Shown piece by piece: positions 36,301 through 49,533 of a stretch of DNA of 64,000 nucleotides. The notes under the pieces are model-generated. The model made no database searches. It was given only the letters and a program-made list of their open reading frames with translations, and was not told the DNA's origin. The DNA is from Cardiocondyla obscurior (lineage: Eukaryota; Arthropoda; Insecta; Hymenoptera; Formicidae): assembly GCF_019399895.1 (NCBI RefSeq), contig NC_091880.1:3224001-3288000 (forward strand). The letters are read 5' to 3'. The position numbers and the translations under genes were made by a program. Position 1 is the stretch's first letter. Each line of letters starts with the position of its first letter.

Positions 36301-39300
36301 AAGATTTTTATATCTGACGTTCGAATAACGTTCCACCGTGGGTCGTTCTAAAATTTCGAAATAAAATTATCCGAGTGAACGATTAAGCGCGCACGGAATC
36401 CGCGAGACAAACGCGACCGACCATCCATCACTTTGAAGCGGCGCGCTCGTGAAATCCCGCGGTGTCGCCCCGGCAATTCGGAAGAAAATCGGGGGCCCCC
36501 ATCGAATCCAGATGATTTAAACGCGCGTCACCGAAGGGTTAATACGCGTCGGTTTCCCGCCAGTCGCGAGAACGGGCTTTTCGGGAGATTCCCCGCAAAA
36601 ACAGGAAACCTCGGTAAATCAATCAAGCACGCCTGCGTGTAAGCAAGGGTTGCAATACGTTGCCGAGCACGAAGGAAACCGGAACGATATTTTAGCGGAA
36701 ACGGGCTTGTGTGTATTCCCCGCTAACGATCCCGCTGCCTTCATCGCCGCGCAAATTTCCGCGCGCGAGCGCGAAAACACCGAGACGAGATGAACGTATT
36801 AGGGGGGAGTACAAAGGGTTGGCGCGAGCGGTGGCGAAGAGGATGCTCGACCGCTCGCCATCGAGGACGAGAATTAATAACGGGCGCGCGCGTATCGGCG
36901 ATGTATTCCCCACTCGTATTCGGCGTACTCCCCGCGGATTTCGGTGATGGAGGGCTCTCCCGGCCTCGGACGAGCGAACGAGGGCGAAAAGGGAGGGACG
37001 GAGGATGCGGAAGGCGAGAGAGGGTGCCGCTAGACGCACGGCCAACTGAATTATTGTACGCGCGGTCCTCTAAATCATAAAAACAACAAATTGCACGCGG
37101 CTCAACGCGCGCCGTAACGCAGCACGCGGCACATATCGGGCGGGGGAGGAGAGGTGCCCCACGTGTCTCGCACGCCGCTCGCGGTTACGTATATGTACAT
37201 GTATCCAAGGGTATTTATATGGACGCGGAGTGGGCAGCGCCAGCACGTTTCGAACCGTTGAAATATGGAGCAGGTTGAGCGGGGGTGGTTTCATGGGGAA
37301 AAAAAAAAAAAAAAAAGGATAAATTTACTACGCGGAGTGTGATCTCGCTGGACTTGTGGAGTCGCCGATTCCCTTTAACTCATTGTCCGATGCGAGCTGT
37401 CGTCTCAAACGGCTTGGGTCGTCGAAATGCACATCCCTTTCCCACAATCCGCTTCCAGCTCGTTTGTCTTTGTTCCGCGAAACCTAATTGATGTGCGCCG
37501 GGATACAACTTCTCTTTATCGTATTAGACACTAACAGCGATACTGTTTATACCTACAATCCCGTTGGCTTATATTTCAACGCAACGAAATATCAATGGAC
37601 GTCACGTTCGCGGTCTTGGTATTAGATTAATAATTGAAATCGCCGTGTGCATTTTGACTTCGTTGGCTACTTCGACTGGCATTACCCTCTTAAATTCTTA
37701 AACGAAAGATACGTTAAGCCGCGCGGTGGTTCAAGATGCGCCCCATCTGCGCGAGAGGTGTGAGAAAAGGATGAATGGGCTTAAACAGGCGCCGCGTGTA
37801 CGCGATTAACGTTGTGCAAACGGACACGTGTTACACACACAGTTGGCTTTCCGGCGGCCGGCTGTTCGTTCTATAATCTGATAATATCCGGCCGGCAGCA
37901 GCGGGAAAAATATTTCATTGTTTTTCTTTTTTTTATTTTTTTTTTTACGCCGTCGCTAATATTCACTATGAAACAATGACACCCGTGAATTCCCGCGTGG
38001 CGCCGTGAGAGACCCCCGTATTGCCGTAAATTAACAATATGCAATTTTATAACGGCGCAATATTTGCGACGCGCGGATAGCGTTGTATTTTCATTAGCGC
38101 GAGTTTAAGCGGACCGGCGCGTAAAACACCTTACCCATAACTATCGCCAACGCCGTGTAACTCTTCCACGAAAAAAAAAAAAATTAAAAAAATGTTTAGT
38201 TTGTTTTTGTCCCTTTTTTTATGTTCCTGTAACGGTATATCGTCACGGGCTTTATCACGCAACAATACACCGTAACCGAACCGCGAAAACGATGATTTTG
38301 ACAAGCTCTATAAAAATAACTCACGACACTATCGCGATTTTTACCGTTCGCGGTGCGACGCAATGTTTGGTCATACGTATCAATTCGACCGTTAATACGT
38401 AAGATTTAAAAGTTTCATTTAATTGCGTTCTTTACGCAATCGGCACGAAATTAATCGGCTTATACTAATAAGATTTACTCGTTCGCACAATAAGCCGCGC
38501 AAAAAGCTAAATAATAATTGCAGGACCGTTTAATGAATAAAGGGATAATAAAATTTACAATTCGTGATCCCAATAAATTTTAGATCTGTTTGTTCGCCAA
38601 TATCGCCGAAAGAGATCGCCCATTTATCACGTCGATTATTATTACGTATCAGATAACGACGGACGACGTAAGCAATTTCGTAGGAAAAATATAACCGCCG
38701 TAACGTTCCGTCGAATTTGATCCCCCACCGGTCCACGAATCCAATCGATCGAAAGCAAATGGATAAACCCGTGATCGTCTTAATAATCGTGTACAATTCA
38801 CTCGCGTGGATTAATAATCAATTGGGAAAGTAATCTCGTACGGGTAATGCCGACTTACGGAAATCGGCGCGAAATTCCGTCAAACCCACCCCGTCGTACG
38901 CACAGCAACTCAATTATTCCGGGACGCGATCGTGATCGTCTTAATATTCGTGTGTATCGTGTATAATCCTCGCGGACGATATCCAGCTATCCCATTATGT
39001 TCGGTCCTGTAACGCGATGCACATGTACCGCGTGTGCTTAGGATCAACGACACGGCGGGGTATCACAGCGCAGCGTATGCGTCAGATACGTGCCGCACGC
39101 CGACACGCCAGGCCCTCTGCGACAAGAGGGTTAAATTACTAAAAGACGTATCCTTTCCCTCCGGGAAGCGAGAGAATTCGATTAGGACAAGTTACACTTC
39201 GGCTGATCTCGAGCGAACTCACGCCGAATATCTCATCTATCGCGTTTCCCTCCTCCCCCTCCTCCCGCCCCTCGCCGCCGCGAGAGATACAGCGTACGTA

Positions 39301-42300
39301 ACGTACGTGTAACACAACCACCCGCACGCTTATCTACGTGACACGCATGCATGCCCATTAGGAAACGGTATCGATAATTATGCGTAAAAGAGCCGAGAAA
39401 TTTCAACGCCGCTCACGACACATATTTTATTAAGCTCGAATAAATTTTAAATACGGTTTTCAATACTTTTGCTTTAGAAAATGATTCGCATTTCTATCAA
39501 TGAATTAACGTTTGATTGACGGTCTTTTTAATATTACGGCAAATAACGCAGTCAATACCTGAAGGATAAACAAATTTGTTAAAAATATGTATTAAAACGT
39601 GGTAAATTAATGCATGAACGAGGGAGGGATTTCGCTCTTCGATTAAATGGAAAATCGTTTCTTATTTAACACAATTTATCAATAATGAATTTACGGAATT
39701 ACAAAATTTTCCATACATATATAATGTTAACATAACCCATGCACATAGAATAAATTTAAACAAAAATTATACATTTATAAAATTTTATTTTAATTAAAAA
39801 TGCGTGGCTCTTTTTTTCTCTTTTTTCTTTTTTTTTTTTTAAATCTAACGCATAAGTTAATGGGCGATGCGGCGCGAGATATGTACGCAAGTGAGCGCGT
39901 GCACACGCACACGGGTAAATAAATTTTAAAATCGTGTTCCAAGCTGTGATCTACAGAAGAATATATGGCGGCAGGGAATAAATGACGTGTGTACTGCGCG
40001 CAAGCTTGCGGTGTCCCGGTGTGATAAATTTATAATATGATATCGCGGCAATGTAAATATCTCGTGATACCGTGTACCGAGACGCAACTGGCGTTTTCCC
40101 CGTGAAACTTTCCGGTAATGTTTATTTTAACGTGAATTTAACTCCACTAAGCACGTGCCACGTCGGGGCGCGGTACAACAGAAATCCCGGAGACACGCCG
40201 GCAAATGAACAGTACATTCCGAGGGATTCGGCCGCGGCCTTAATTGCGGAGACGTTCCTCGTTGAGGAGAATAGCGCGAACAAGAAAGATGACTCTCTCG
40301 CGGTGGAAGACGGAGTCGAAATGCAGCGGCGAGACCGGTCTCATTCGAGGCATCAGCCTGCATGCCGCTCGCGGCATTTCCCCGGTGACGCAACACGCGC
40401 GACGGAATCTTCCTTAAATCACCTTCCTTTCTCGTTTCGCAGTTGTTGGATACTCGGCATAATGTGCGCGCAACATAACGTATCTTGCCGTCTTACGCGG
40501 CGAGCCCGTGGGATAGCCGTGCGTATATTATACGTGATGCATCGGTGTGGATAAAGGCGGGCAAGATTGCACCCGCGAAACGATCGATGAGCGGATAAAG
40601 GCGAATTTATTGCGGTGGCACGACGTATGCGGTATTCACCTTCGGAACCGAAAGCGGAATCGATCATGCGCGACTGCATCTCGCGTTTGTACGTGGCTTT
40701 TTCGCATTAATACTCGAGACGCTTCGCGATTTGTCTTTGCTCGCCGTATCGGTTCGCACGCGACACAATAGCGCGGGCACCGCCGCACGCCGCTTTTCAT
40801 GCGATTTAATGTATCATCCTTTGCATCCCGATGCGTGCCGGTGCATGCCGGAAAGAAATAACGCGGCCCCCCCCGGCGTTCCGCTTCGATACATAAATAT
40901 CTAAGAGTGGCGAATCTATTAGCCACTTTGCGCAAATGACCGCCACCAATCTTTCCGGTTTTCTTTCCGCACGATTGAGCGCAAGCCCCGCGATTCATCC
41001 TGCTCTTATCATCAATAGAGCATCGATAAACATTAAGAACAATGACTGCCACTGCAATATCGCGCATAGCTAATGGAATTGCCACGCCGACCTTCGCAAG
41101 ACGATTTACCATCGCTCGATCATCCTATTCAGTCATCCCATCAGCTATCACGCGCGAGTACATCGATCAGCGGGCGCCGATTACCTCCACTTGTAAAAGC
41201 ATTCCCCTCCTCCCCCTCCCCCTCGTACGAATTAGCCGGAATCGGAGCGTACGAGTACGATCGTCGGTACATTATGTACTCGCGTGGATACATACGGAAT
41301 CTCGATGGATATAAAAGGTCGGCGTAACAGCCCCACTGTAGACGTGGCAGGAGAGAGCAGGAAGGAGGTTTCTCTTCCTTTTGCTTAAGCCACCTGCGGA
41401 TCGTTCATCATACCAGTAATGCATCTACCACCCCGCGCGTTTTCTCCTGGTGGTCTCTTTTCCGTCGGCGAGGGCGAGGGATGATCTTCGACGCGAACGG
41501 GAGAACCGCGACCGATGCCGCGCGCCACCCTTCCCCTTCATTCCTCCTCAGCCTGCCGTATCCATACCACCGCCGTTCCTCCGACACCCTACCTGATATA
41601 CCACGCGCCTAGAAGCTCTCCTAGCTATGCAACCCCCCCCCCTCCCCCCCTACGGTAATGCGCGCATCAATAACCTATCATATCCAACCTTCTGGATGCG
41701 GCGGTGGCGTGCATCAGCTCCTTTCCCCCCTTCGACACGTTCGCTCTTCCTCCCCCCTCCCCCCCCATCGCCCTCTGTCCTCTTGCTCCCTCACCTTCAG
41801 ACGCGTCGATCTCGCTTCGAGCTTGTGCAGCCAGATACTTTTCCTAAGGGTCTTTACTATGCATACTCCTTGGAACGGATGTTACGTAAATCGCGGCTCG
41901 AAAATCGTTTTCTGATAGCGGCTCGGAAAAAAAAAAAAAATCCGGCGATTTTGGTATCAACGCACTTAGATTTAACGAAACGTATTGCACGTACTTACGA
42001 CGATTAGGCAAACCGAGCGCGGGGGCGCCCAGCTTGTTTCATTATGATCCACATATTGCGGGGTTATTGAAAAATATTAAATTTCCAAGTGACGTTTTCC
42101 GGTCGCGAACGCGGCACGAGAGGACTTTAACGCAATTTGACAAACTCGCCCGTTGTAAAGCGAGCAGAAGAATAACAATTCACCGCCGCGAACTTTTAAC
42201 TATATCCACATCTACGCGTTCGCGTGAAAAATAGAACGTGAAAAAAAGTCGACCCGATAATCTGTTTAATTTAAATATATATTTCGTAAATTAAGTTGTT

Positions 42301-45300
42301 GCGTTAATATTGTATTTTAATTTTCAAAATTTTTTATACGACGCCTGTCTAAAAAGATGTCATTCTAAAATGCCTGCATCTGAAAAGTTTCTCCTTTTCA
42401 GTGAAATGAAATCCGTTAAAGGACGAAATCAAAATACAATTTCGCCGTCGATGTATACGTATCTCGTAAAAAGTTGTACGATAAATTCACCAAATAACGT
42501 TCCCGTGGCCGCGAAAACAATAAATCGGCGCGATAACTTTGTCGCAAAACGAAGCCCATTCAATCATAACATTTGCATCATTTTACTGATTGAAATATGT
42601 AAAGAGAAACAACGCCGCGGAGGTGGGGAGGGAAAGAATGCTTTTATTACGCGCTAATGGAGCGACTCGGCGTTCTCTCTTTCTTTTCCGGGCGACACTT
42701 TATTAAAGTGCCATTTCGCAACAGACTGCGACGCGTTCGCAATTTCGTTATGGTCGAAAAATCGCCCAAAAATGTTCACTTCGTTATCGCAGAAACGAGG
42801 AGCCGTGCGGCGATGCGATCGCCGACGCGTTTCGATACAACACTTTACGTTGATAACCGACCGCTGAGCACGAGATGAATATTATTTCTGAACGCGTCCC
42901 CAATGAAATTACCGACGTTATCACTTACTCTGGCTGAAGTCGAAATTCAAGTTCAACACTTGAAGAAGAAAAAAAAAATTGAAAATAGAAATGATAATGT
43001 TCATTTATAAAACAACGATAATTATATTAGATTCGTGTTACGCTTTATGGTGCAAGTCTGTCGGGCATAGTTTCAATACATTTTTTTTTTCCACGCGTGC
43101 TCTCGCGACGCGGTAATACAATACTTTTTAGATCGGCTTGCGAAATCGAATGCCGATGCTGCCAAAAAGTCATTTCGGCATATGATGCTATTCCGCATCT
43201 AATTTAGGATCGCAGTTGAATTCAAATGTCGCAACGTATACATACTCGTATCGAATACGCAATTACGAATGGCTCTGGCAAGAGAACCATAAAAACTCCG
43301 TCCCTATTAAAAAGTTCAATCAAAACCGCGTGAGCAGTAGATTTATACAATTCTAATTAAGCGAGGCACGCATGCCGCTGATGGATATTTTGGATCCGCG
43401 GCTAGTCTACGCGCGCCGGAAATACGATCGGTGGTATTGGGTTACGTTTAGAGATATCGCTTTTTGCGGCCAGCGCGAGAATACCCCCGCGTCATGTAAT
43501 ACGCGCTTTCCGTGAGAAACACTTATGCGAAAGAAAATTTTTCGCTTCGGTAAAGTAATCGAAATTTGTCAATGTTAAATATTAAATCTAAAACTATTTT
43601 CGTATTAATTAAATACGCTGAGAAACGTTGTTTTTTTTGTTCTGTTTTGTTTTTTCTTTTAATTTTTTATTTTTATTTTTTAATGAAGAACGAAAGCCAT
43701 AATATACTGGCGTTATTGATTGCAGATCACTCATAGTTACTCGCGATGCAGAGAAATGTATTAAGAAATTAATTAAATTAAACGCGATACATCATTTTTG
43801 TGCATCGCGAAGAAAGCCCAACGCTTTCTCAGCTCATTTTCGAACGAAAAAAAAAAGCAAATACTCACGTTATGCGTCCTGAGGATCATTTGTTTATTCA
43901 CCGGATCGACCTCGCTGCGCTCGCTGGCGTAACACAAGTTCGCGTAGCCGATTAACTGTAAAAATAAAAAAGAAAAACGTGCGATCGCATAATAAGCTTT
44001 GGCAGCAAACCTAAAAGTCTTGTAAAAAGAAATTCAAATCATTTAAATGTAGTTTCCGGCGAGAATTGGCTGGCAAACTGCTAAAAACTGATTTGGCCAC
44101 CGATAAAAATCTCGGAAGTGCTATAGACAAGCACTTCCGGTTTCAAACTTTCCGCGTTGAATTCAACGATAAAGCCTTCCAAACTTCAATGGCATGTTTC
44201 AGTCTTCAAGAGCTACTTCGGCTCGATTTCACGACTTTTCATAGCGTGACCGGCAGACCGAAAAAAGAAATGTAATAAAATTGCGGTGATTTGTCGGATT
44301 ATTTACGACAATGTATTACGGAAAATTTAAACAAAAATATAGTTTAAAATTAATTTATAGCTTTGCATGCATAAATATAATATTGTTTTCAATTTTTCAT
44401 CTTATATAATTTATTAATAATTTCTCCAGTGCAAATACATGTCTCTCTCGTTGTAACATACAAAAATCGTGATTGTTTAATTATTTTCACTAAATATTAA
44501 TAAATTATAAATAGCATTAATAAAATATTAATTTCCAAAAAAAAAAAAAAAAATTGCAGCGACATTCGCGTGTAATGTTAGAAACCCTAACAAAGTGGGC
44601 CTTTATGGGAGTACACAATATATATTCGTATCAGCATGTTATACGTACACCGGGCGAATTAAACAAACAAAGCAACATTTACACGAATAGCGTTGGACTC
44701 TATAGAAAGCGATAAGCGATTATTAATTGGTTCTACGTCAGAAGGCGTGCGCGGTAATTAATTTAACCGCCTATAGCGAACGTTTGCATTATTCCGGTCT
44801 CACAGCTACACGAGAAGCATAACAAATCATATCCAAAATTTATTACACTGTTTGTTTTACGGTTACTTAAAAAAAAAAAGAAAAAAAAACCCCACATCTA
44901 AGATCTCGATCTCGGTGAAACTGCAAGCCTATAAAAAATCATCAATCAAAGCGAGCCGACACTTTTTTTTTCCTTCTTTTCGTGGAAAGACACCGGGCCG
45001 AAAGGGGATTAATCATAAAATGTTGTCGAATAAAAATAAGAGTCATCCCGGTGACGGACGATCGATCCGCCAAATTTATCTCGTATCAAAAAAATTTTTT
45101 TTTTCCACCCCCTCGCGAAGTTTTAACGCGTCGACGGCCGCCGTGCGTCCGTCGGAGCGAGAGCATTAGAAAACGATGAACGGCGGATAAACAATTCGGG
45201 AGCGTAAACATATTGACGTTCCCCGAGTCGTCCTGTTTTGACCGGGAAGAAATAGGAACGCCGTAAGTTTCCACGGCGGCGCGATATTAATAACAAATTA

Positions 45301-48300
45301 GCATGAGTAATTAGGTAATTAGAAAGGCGCTAATTAAACTGGCACGCTAAGTACACTTTAATTATTGTTCCTCGCCGATTAATTATGCATATTCTAATTA
45401 GTCGCTCGAATAAACCGGGCCCTGCTTATACAAACCCTCGCCGCCGCCAATTCGAGCGTTTCGCGCGAATGAGTGCTATAGCTGAACTTTTCTCGCGTAC
45501 CTTTTTTTTCTTGTTTTTTTTTCTTTTTTTTTTTTCTTTCGGAGAGCGCGTTGTCGAGTGCATCCGCTAATTACTCGGATAGCACGACGGCGGGTGCGAG
45601 AGCATCGGGGGCGTAACGGTTGAAAACGGTGCAGGCGAAAAGCGCCGTGGTCCGAAATTGTTCTTCGCACTTTTTCAATCGTTAAATAATTTCAAGCGTG
45701 TCCGAGTGCTACGGTATCCCGCGGCAATTATTACATGTGGAAATATCCGATCAAATATACCCACTATGATATTACATTGGATCTCATTCGCTCGATATTC
45801 GTTTCATATAAAATTTCCAAACGTAAAACCTAACCCGAAGAGTTAATCCCCGATACCAAATGAAGAGGATACGCGGAAGTCTGTCGTTTGCAATTTCGTT
45901 CGGTCGTTTTGATGGTTCGAACCTGTGGATAAATCTTTTAGACCGTTTTTTTTTCTTTTTCAAAATAAATCTCGTACAAAGCCTTATCGTCAGCGGTCCG
46001 TAGGGCGATCTCTTTATCTCCGCCGTTTTTTCTTTTTTTTTTTTTCGAGCGCTTTATATATACGATACCACGAGTCGAGTCATCCGAACGTACGCCACGA
46101 ACGGTTGCACAGCGAAACGGCTCGGCGAGAAATGGCCGGGCTTATAGAAAATCTGACGAGAGGAAGCGATTCGTCGGGCCGAAAGGGATTCGACGCCCCG
46201 GAATCTCCAGTATTCCGGCGAAGGCATCGCGAGATAGCGAGGGATTGAGAATCCGGGGGATGAAGATACGGGGGGAGAGGTCGAAGGGTTGCCCGGGGTA
46301 TTCCAAAAGACGGGCGCGTCTGGCTGGACGATTGCCAAACGGCGTAACATTGAGCGTGCTCATTATGAAAGTTGATGCCGGTGCGGATGTTGTTTTGCAA
46401 TTCCCCGGGTACCATCGGCACCTTCTTTTTGCCCGCGTTTGTCGAAAGTTTCGAATTTCCGGGTCTCCGCGATGCCGCGGCGCGCCGGCGGAGATTGCTC
46501 GACCGGGGGTGAATGGCGCGGAGGTTTTTGCCGGCGCGCCACGGGCGATACCAGAAAGAGGTGAATGATTCTGTTAGGTTGCTTCATGGATTGATTTCTT
46601 GTCAGCCCGCCCGGAGATCAGCGCAACGTCAATTTCACAGTGCGAACGACCGTGAAAAAGCTGCCACCGCCAGCCGATAAAAATTGCACGTAAGCGCGAT
46701 ATCACTCGAAATTTTTTACGAATATAACGGAAATAAGAAATCTGTAAATCTAACGATATCGTGTTTCCTTGAAATATTATTACACGTTAGCAGATTAAAT
46801 TTGAAATCAAACTGTTTTCCTTTGAAGGAGAAGATTAAAAAAAAAAAAAGAGTTCGTAAATTACTAAACGCATTCCGACATAAGATAATGGACAAGTACA
46901 TTGTGATACTTTTTGCGCAGGGTTTTGTACAGAAATCAAATGTCATGCATGCATTAGCACGCTGATTGCGTAATTGCTCATAGTTGGTCATTCTACTATT
47001 TTTATGCTGGGTTCAAAGTTTAGTTTTTTTTATTTAAAAAGTATGTTTATACAAAACAATTGATAAAATTTCTAAATAATCGCTGTAAGCCAGGTCTCGT
47101 TTTCAAATACGTAGCAATAATTACATAATTTCGTGTGCGAAAGGAGTTCGAAAAATAGATTACGAAGGTCTTTGAGTAATCGGCGCGCGTCGATAATTTA
47201 TTCAAACGTTATTGGCGAAAGACATTAAGTCTGCAAAGGTCTGGGAAAAGGTCGTGCTTGATAAATTTCCATATAAACGAAATGGCTTTATCCACCCACC
47301 TCGAGAGTGCGTTGGAAAAAAAAAAAATCGATGAACCAAACTGCAGATAAGTTTCGCGGGAGCGATTATTTCGCAGTCGATATATGTAACTTAGCGAGTT
47401 CGTGGACTCGAATTCAATATATTACTGTCAATCGCATACATTTACATATCGTAAAAAAATCCATACAAATGTAAGCGCTCGAAGAAAAGTGAATGCAACC
47501 TAATAAAAAAAAAGATTAAGGATCTTCGTATATATTTGATTAAAAAAAAAAAAAAGAAAAAGAATAAAGAAGCAGGATAACGAAAGCTTATTTTATATTA
47601 ATGCCCATTTGTACTAAATAGAAAAAAAACTGTCGATAAGTCCTCGTGGAGTCGGTGGAGTTACCATCAGCTCGATTAGCTTATCTCGACCAGTAAAGTC
47701 GATTCGAGCGGCGACCTTCTGGCAATAAATTAACACCCATGTGGTTATCGAGGAACGCGACGGAATGTCTTTTACAATTTGTGACATTACGCGGTCAAAT
47801 TACGTAAATCATGTTAATGTCAAGCAGGAAGATTCTTCACCGAGTCGTACAAGCAGAATATAATTTCTCGTTAATTATCGTCTGATTAAGTCCGAGCGAT
47901 TACGAAACAACTTATGACATGTAAATGACATGTGATTTCGAATTTTAAATGAGCCTACGTTAATAGAGCTCGTAAAATACAAATGAATTTATTTTAAGAC
48001 TCCAAGACACTCTCGATAAAGCCTAACGCAAACTCGATCTCTAATATTGATGCACGTATAATTATATCTACATCGGTATTTAAAAGGCTTTTTTTACGAG
48101 ATACTATATAATATACATATACTTTCTTCACGTTTTATATTAATCTTTTATGCATGTAGAAGATTATATTTTGGTTGTAAAACAAACTCAAGTGTCGTCC
48201 GCGATGAAAACTATACGCAAGATTAGAACTGAATACAAGTAGCGATGTCGATATTGATAGTGTATTTCATAACGTCACGTGATAGCCACATGTAATGACT

Positions 48301-49533
48301 GGTAAATGATATCATGTTCGCGTCGGCATTAAATTATCAAAGAGTATAACATTGATTTCGTATAACACCGAAATAAATAGAACAACTAATTTCTCAATTG
48401 TTAAATAATTAAATCAACAATATTAAATACAATTAAAAAAAAAAAATTGTCTTTCAATACTTTTATATAAAAATTTTTTATTATTATATTTAATATTCAA
48501 TACATTTTTATATATCTCCTAAATTTAATTCGACAAATATTCACGCATGAAAGCCTTACGTATAGAAAAAGATCGAAAGCCAAGTCCGCCGTGTATATGA
48601 TACGTATGCATATATAATTTATCCGCGTGTTAAAAATTCGGAGTAATTGCAACTCTGATTGGAGGTTAGAGTCGGAGGTAAGGTTAGACGTGGGTACATA
48701 CGCTGAAGCGATATCGAACGCACGTCAATGTAATGACAATGAGCACGTGGGAAAGTAGTAAGGCTTACCGCTTGCGTCCACTTAGGAAAGCCCCATTGGG
48801 TAGAAACGACGAGTCTGTGGGTATGGAGAACGCCGTTCGCCACTTCTCTTTCGATGACGTCCGCTCCGATAACCGAAGGCACCATAGGATTCGGATACTT
48901 TCTCCATGCAGCCTGCGCTACTGTCTCCCAAGGATGACTGCGAATAAATTTATTATCACTATTCCTGTTGTTCACTTAAAATTCACTTAAAAAGAAAAAA
49001 AAAAATCAAGGTCAATGCAGTCTTCAAAAGTAGCTCAGCCAACGAAATTATTATTTCAATTTATTTTGTTTAATTTTTTTTCCATAAAAACGCGAGCGAG
49101 AAAGTTTCACTCGCGGGATTTAGGTTAAGTCGAATTGGGTAGAAAGAAACGGACTGTTTAGCCCTGTCCCTTTTCCGCTTTGTAGAACGTACGGTATCGC
49201 TTGGCAGATTTTTAGAGGTTAACTCCGAAACGGAGATAAATGGGTACTTTAGAATATGTTTCGAGAATAGGCGGCGTTGGATTATCCGCTACGCTCGAAA
49301 GAGTTCATTGACGATTAGTAGCGTGACGAGGGTAAAGAGGTTATGTAATAAGGGCAGGTAGCGAGACTGCGTTACGGTCATTAAACGGGAAAAAGTCGGA
49401 CACTCGGGACGCGTGACGAATCGTGCGGGAGCAATTGCGTCAAGCAGCGGAGAGGAATCGAACGTCGAGTACTCGCTCGGCAGATACGTTTCAGTACTTA
49501 CTCGAAGGTATGCTCTGACGTCCAGATTTTCAT
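30288..49533 (-). CDS. slmo: PRELI-domain protein, slowmo/PRELID3 family
   Basis: Slowmo/PRELID3 proteins sit in the mitochondrial intermembrane space and, with TRIAP1, carry phosphatidylserine between membranes (family knowledge). Five exons give 174 aa: 49533-49502 (MKIWTSEHTF), 48937-48769 (HPWETVAQAAWRKYPNPM... to WTQA), 43955-43869 (LIGYANLCYASERSEVDPVN to RTHN), 30839-30666 (LTFGHYIAVDEA to FNASK) and 30350-30288 (GRQGLQWVINKLESEM, then KEFA and stop). All joins keep frame (32+169, 87, 174, 63 nt), with donors GTAAGT/GTAAGC/GTGAGT and good acceptors. The PRELI/MSF1 domain covers nearly the whole protein; the HPWETV..AAWRKYPNPM, YASE.SEVDP and PHPDDP..TLL.QEAVV signatures are clear. The length fits the short members of the family. 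The 3' end lies about 12.5 kb upstream of the DGAT1 start, both on the minus strand. Confidence 0.95.
30351..30665 (-). other. slowmo intron 4
   Basis: 315-nt AT-rich intron with an A-tract; nothing else seen. Confidence 0.8.
30666..30839 (-). CDS. slmo: slowmo coding exon 4
   Basis: 174 nt, 58 codons, coding LTFGHYIAVDEAVRYTPHPD through GVPLTNYMEDLLASKIS and FNASK. Acceptor CTTTTGCAG, donor AAA|GTAAGT. Confidence 0.95.
35230..35250. repeat. CT microsatellite
   Basis: About eight CT units with one TT interruption, in CpG-rich intronic DNA. Confidence 0.7.
38770..38974. repeat. Diverged direct repeat pair in slowmo intron 3
   Basis: CGTGATCGTCTTAATA occurs at 38770-38785 and 38931-38946. 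Both copies are followed by similar TCGTGT.....CTCGCG sequence, suggesting a local duplication of about 40 bp. Confidence 0.55.
41629..41770. repeat. Interrupted poly-C/pyrimidine-rich tract
   Basis: Runs such as CCCCCCCCCCTCCCCCCC (from about 41632) and further C7 runs near 41750-41770. The G-rich complement could form quadruplex-like structures (inference). Confidence 0.5.
43869..43955 (-). CDS. slmo: slowmo coding exon 3
   Basis: 87 nt, 29 codons, coding LIGYANLCYASERSEVDPVN followed by KQMILRTHN. Acceptor TTTTTACAG, donor AAC|GTGAGT. Confidence 0.95.
43956..48768 (-). other. slowmo intron 2 (4.8 kb)
   Basis: Intronic DNA, AT-rich at both ends with a CpG-rich middle (45.0-46.6 kb) carrying only chance frames. 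Poly-A/T tracts are frequent, for example around 44537-44553 and 45500-45537. No exon, RNA gene or mobile element is recognised. Confidence 0.6.
48769..48937 (-). CDS. slmo: slowmo coding exon 2
   Basis: 169 nt coding the HPWETVAQAAWRKYPNPM core through STQWGFPKWTQA. Acceptor TTATTCGCAG, donor GCG|GTAAGC. The open frame extends upstream and downstream of these sites only as intron read-through. Confidence 0.95.
48938..49501 (-). other. slowmo intron 1
   Basis: 564-nt intron between the first two coding exons; an AT-rich 3' part and a CpG-richer 5' part. Nothing else seen. Confidence 0.8.
49502..49533 (-). CDS. slmo: slowmo coding exon 1
   Basis: A 32-nt exon coding MKIWTSEHTF plus two bases of an Asp codon. 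Donor GA|GTAAGTACTG. Confidence 0.93.

Larger units (their letters stand above)
30840..43868 (-). other. slowmo intron 3 (13 kb)
   Basis: A large intron with no supported nested gene. CpG-rich stretches (31.6-33.4, 34.9-37.3, 38.9-39.3, 40.0-42.2 kb) carry many overlapping chance frames open on both strands; the longest (40072-40554 plus) has no recognisable domain. It also holds a CT microsatellite (35230-35250), a diverged repeat pair (38770-38810 / 38931-38974) and C-rich pyrimidine tracts (41629-41770). Confidence 0.6.

Noticed and set aside
40072..40554. 160-codon plus-strand open frame in slowmo intron 3
   Set aside because: Frames are open on both strands, composition follows local CpG content, and there are no motifs or supporting splice sites.
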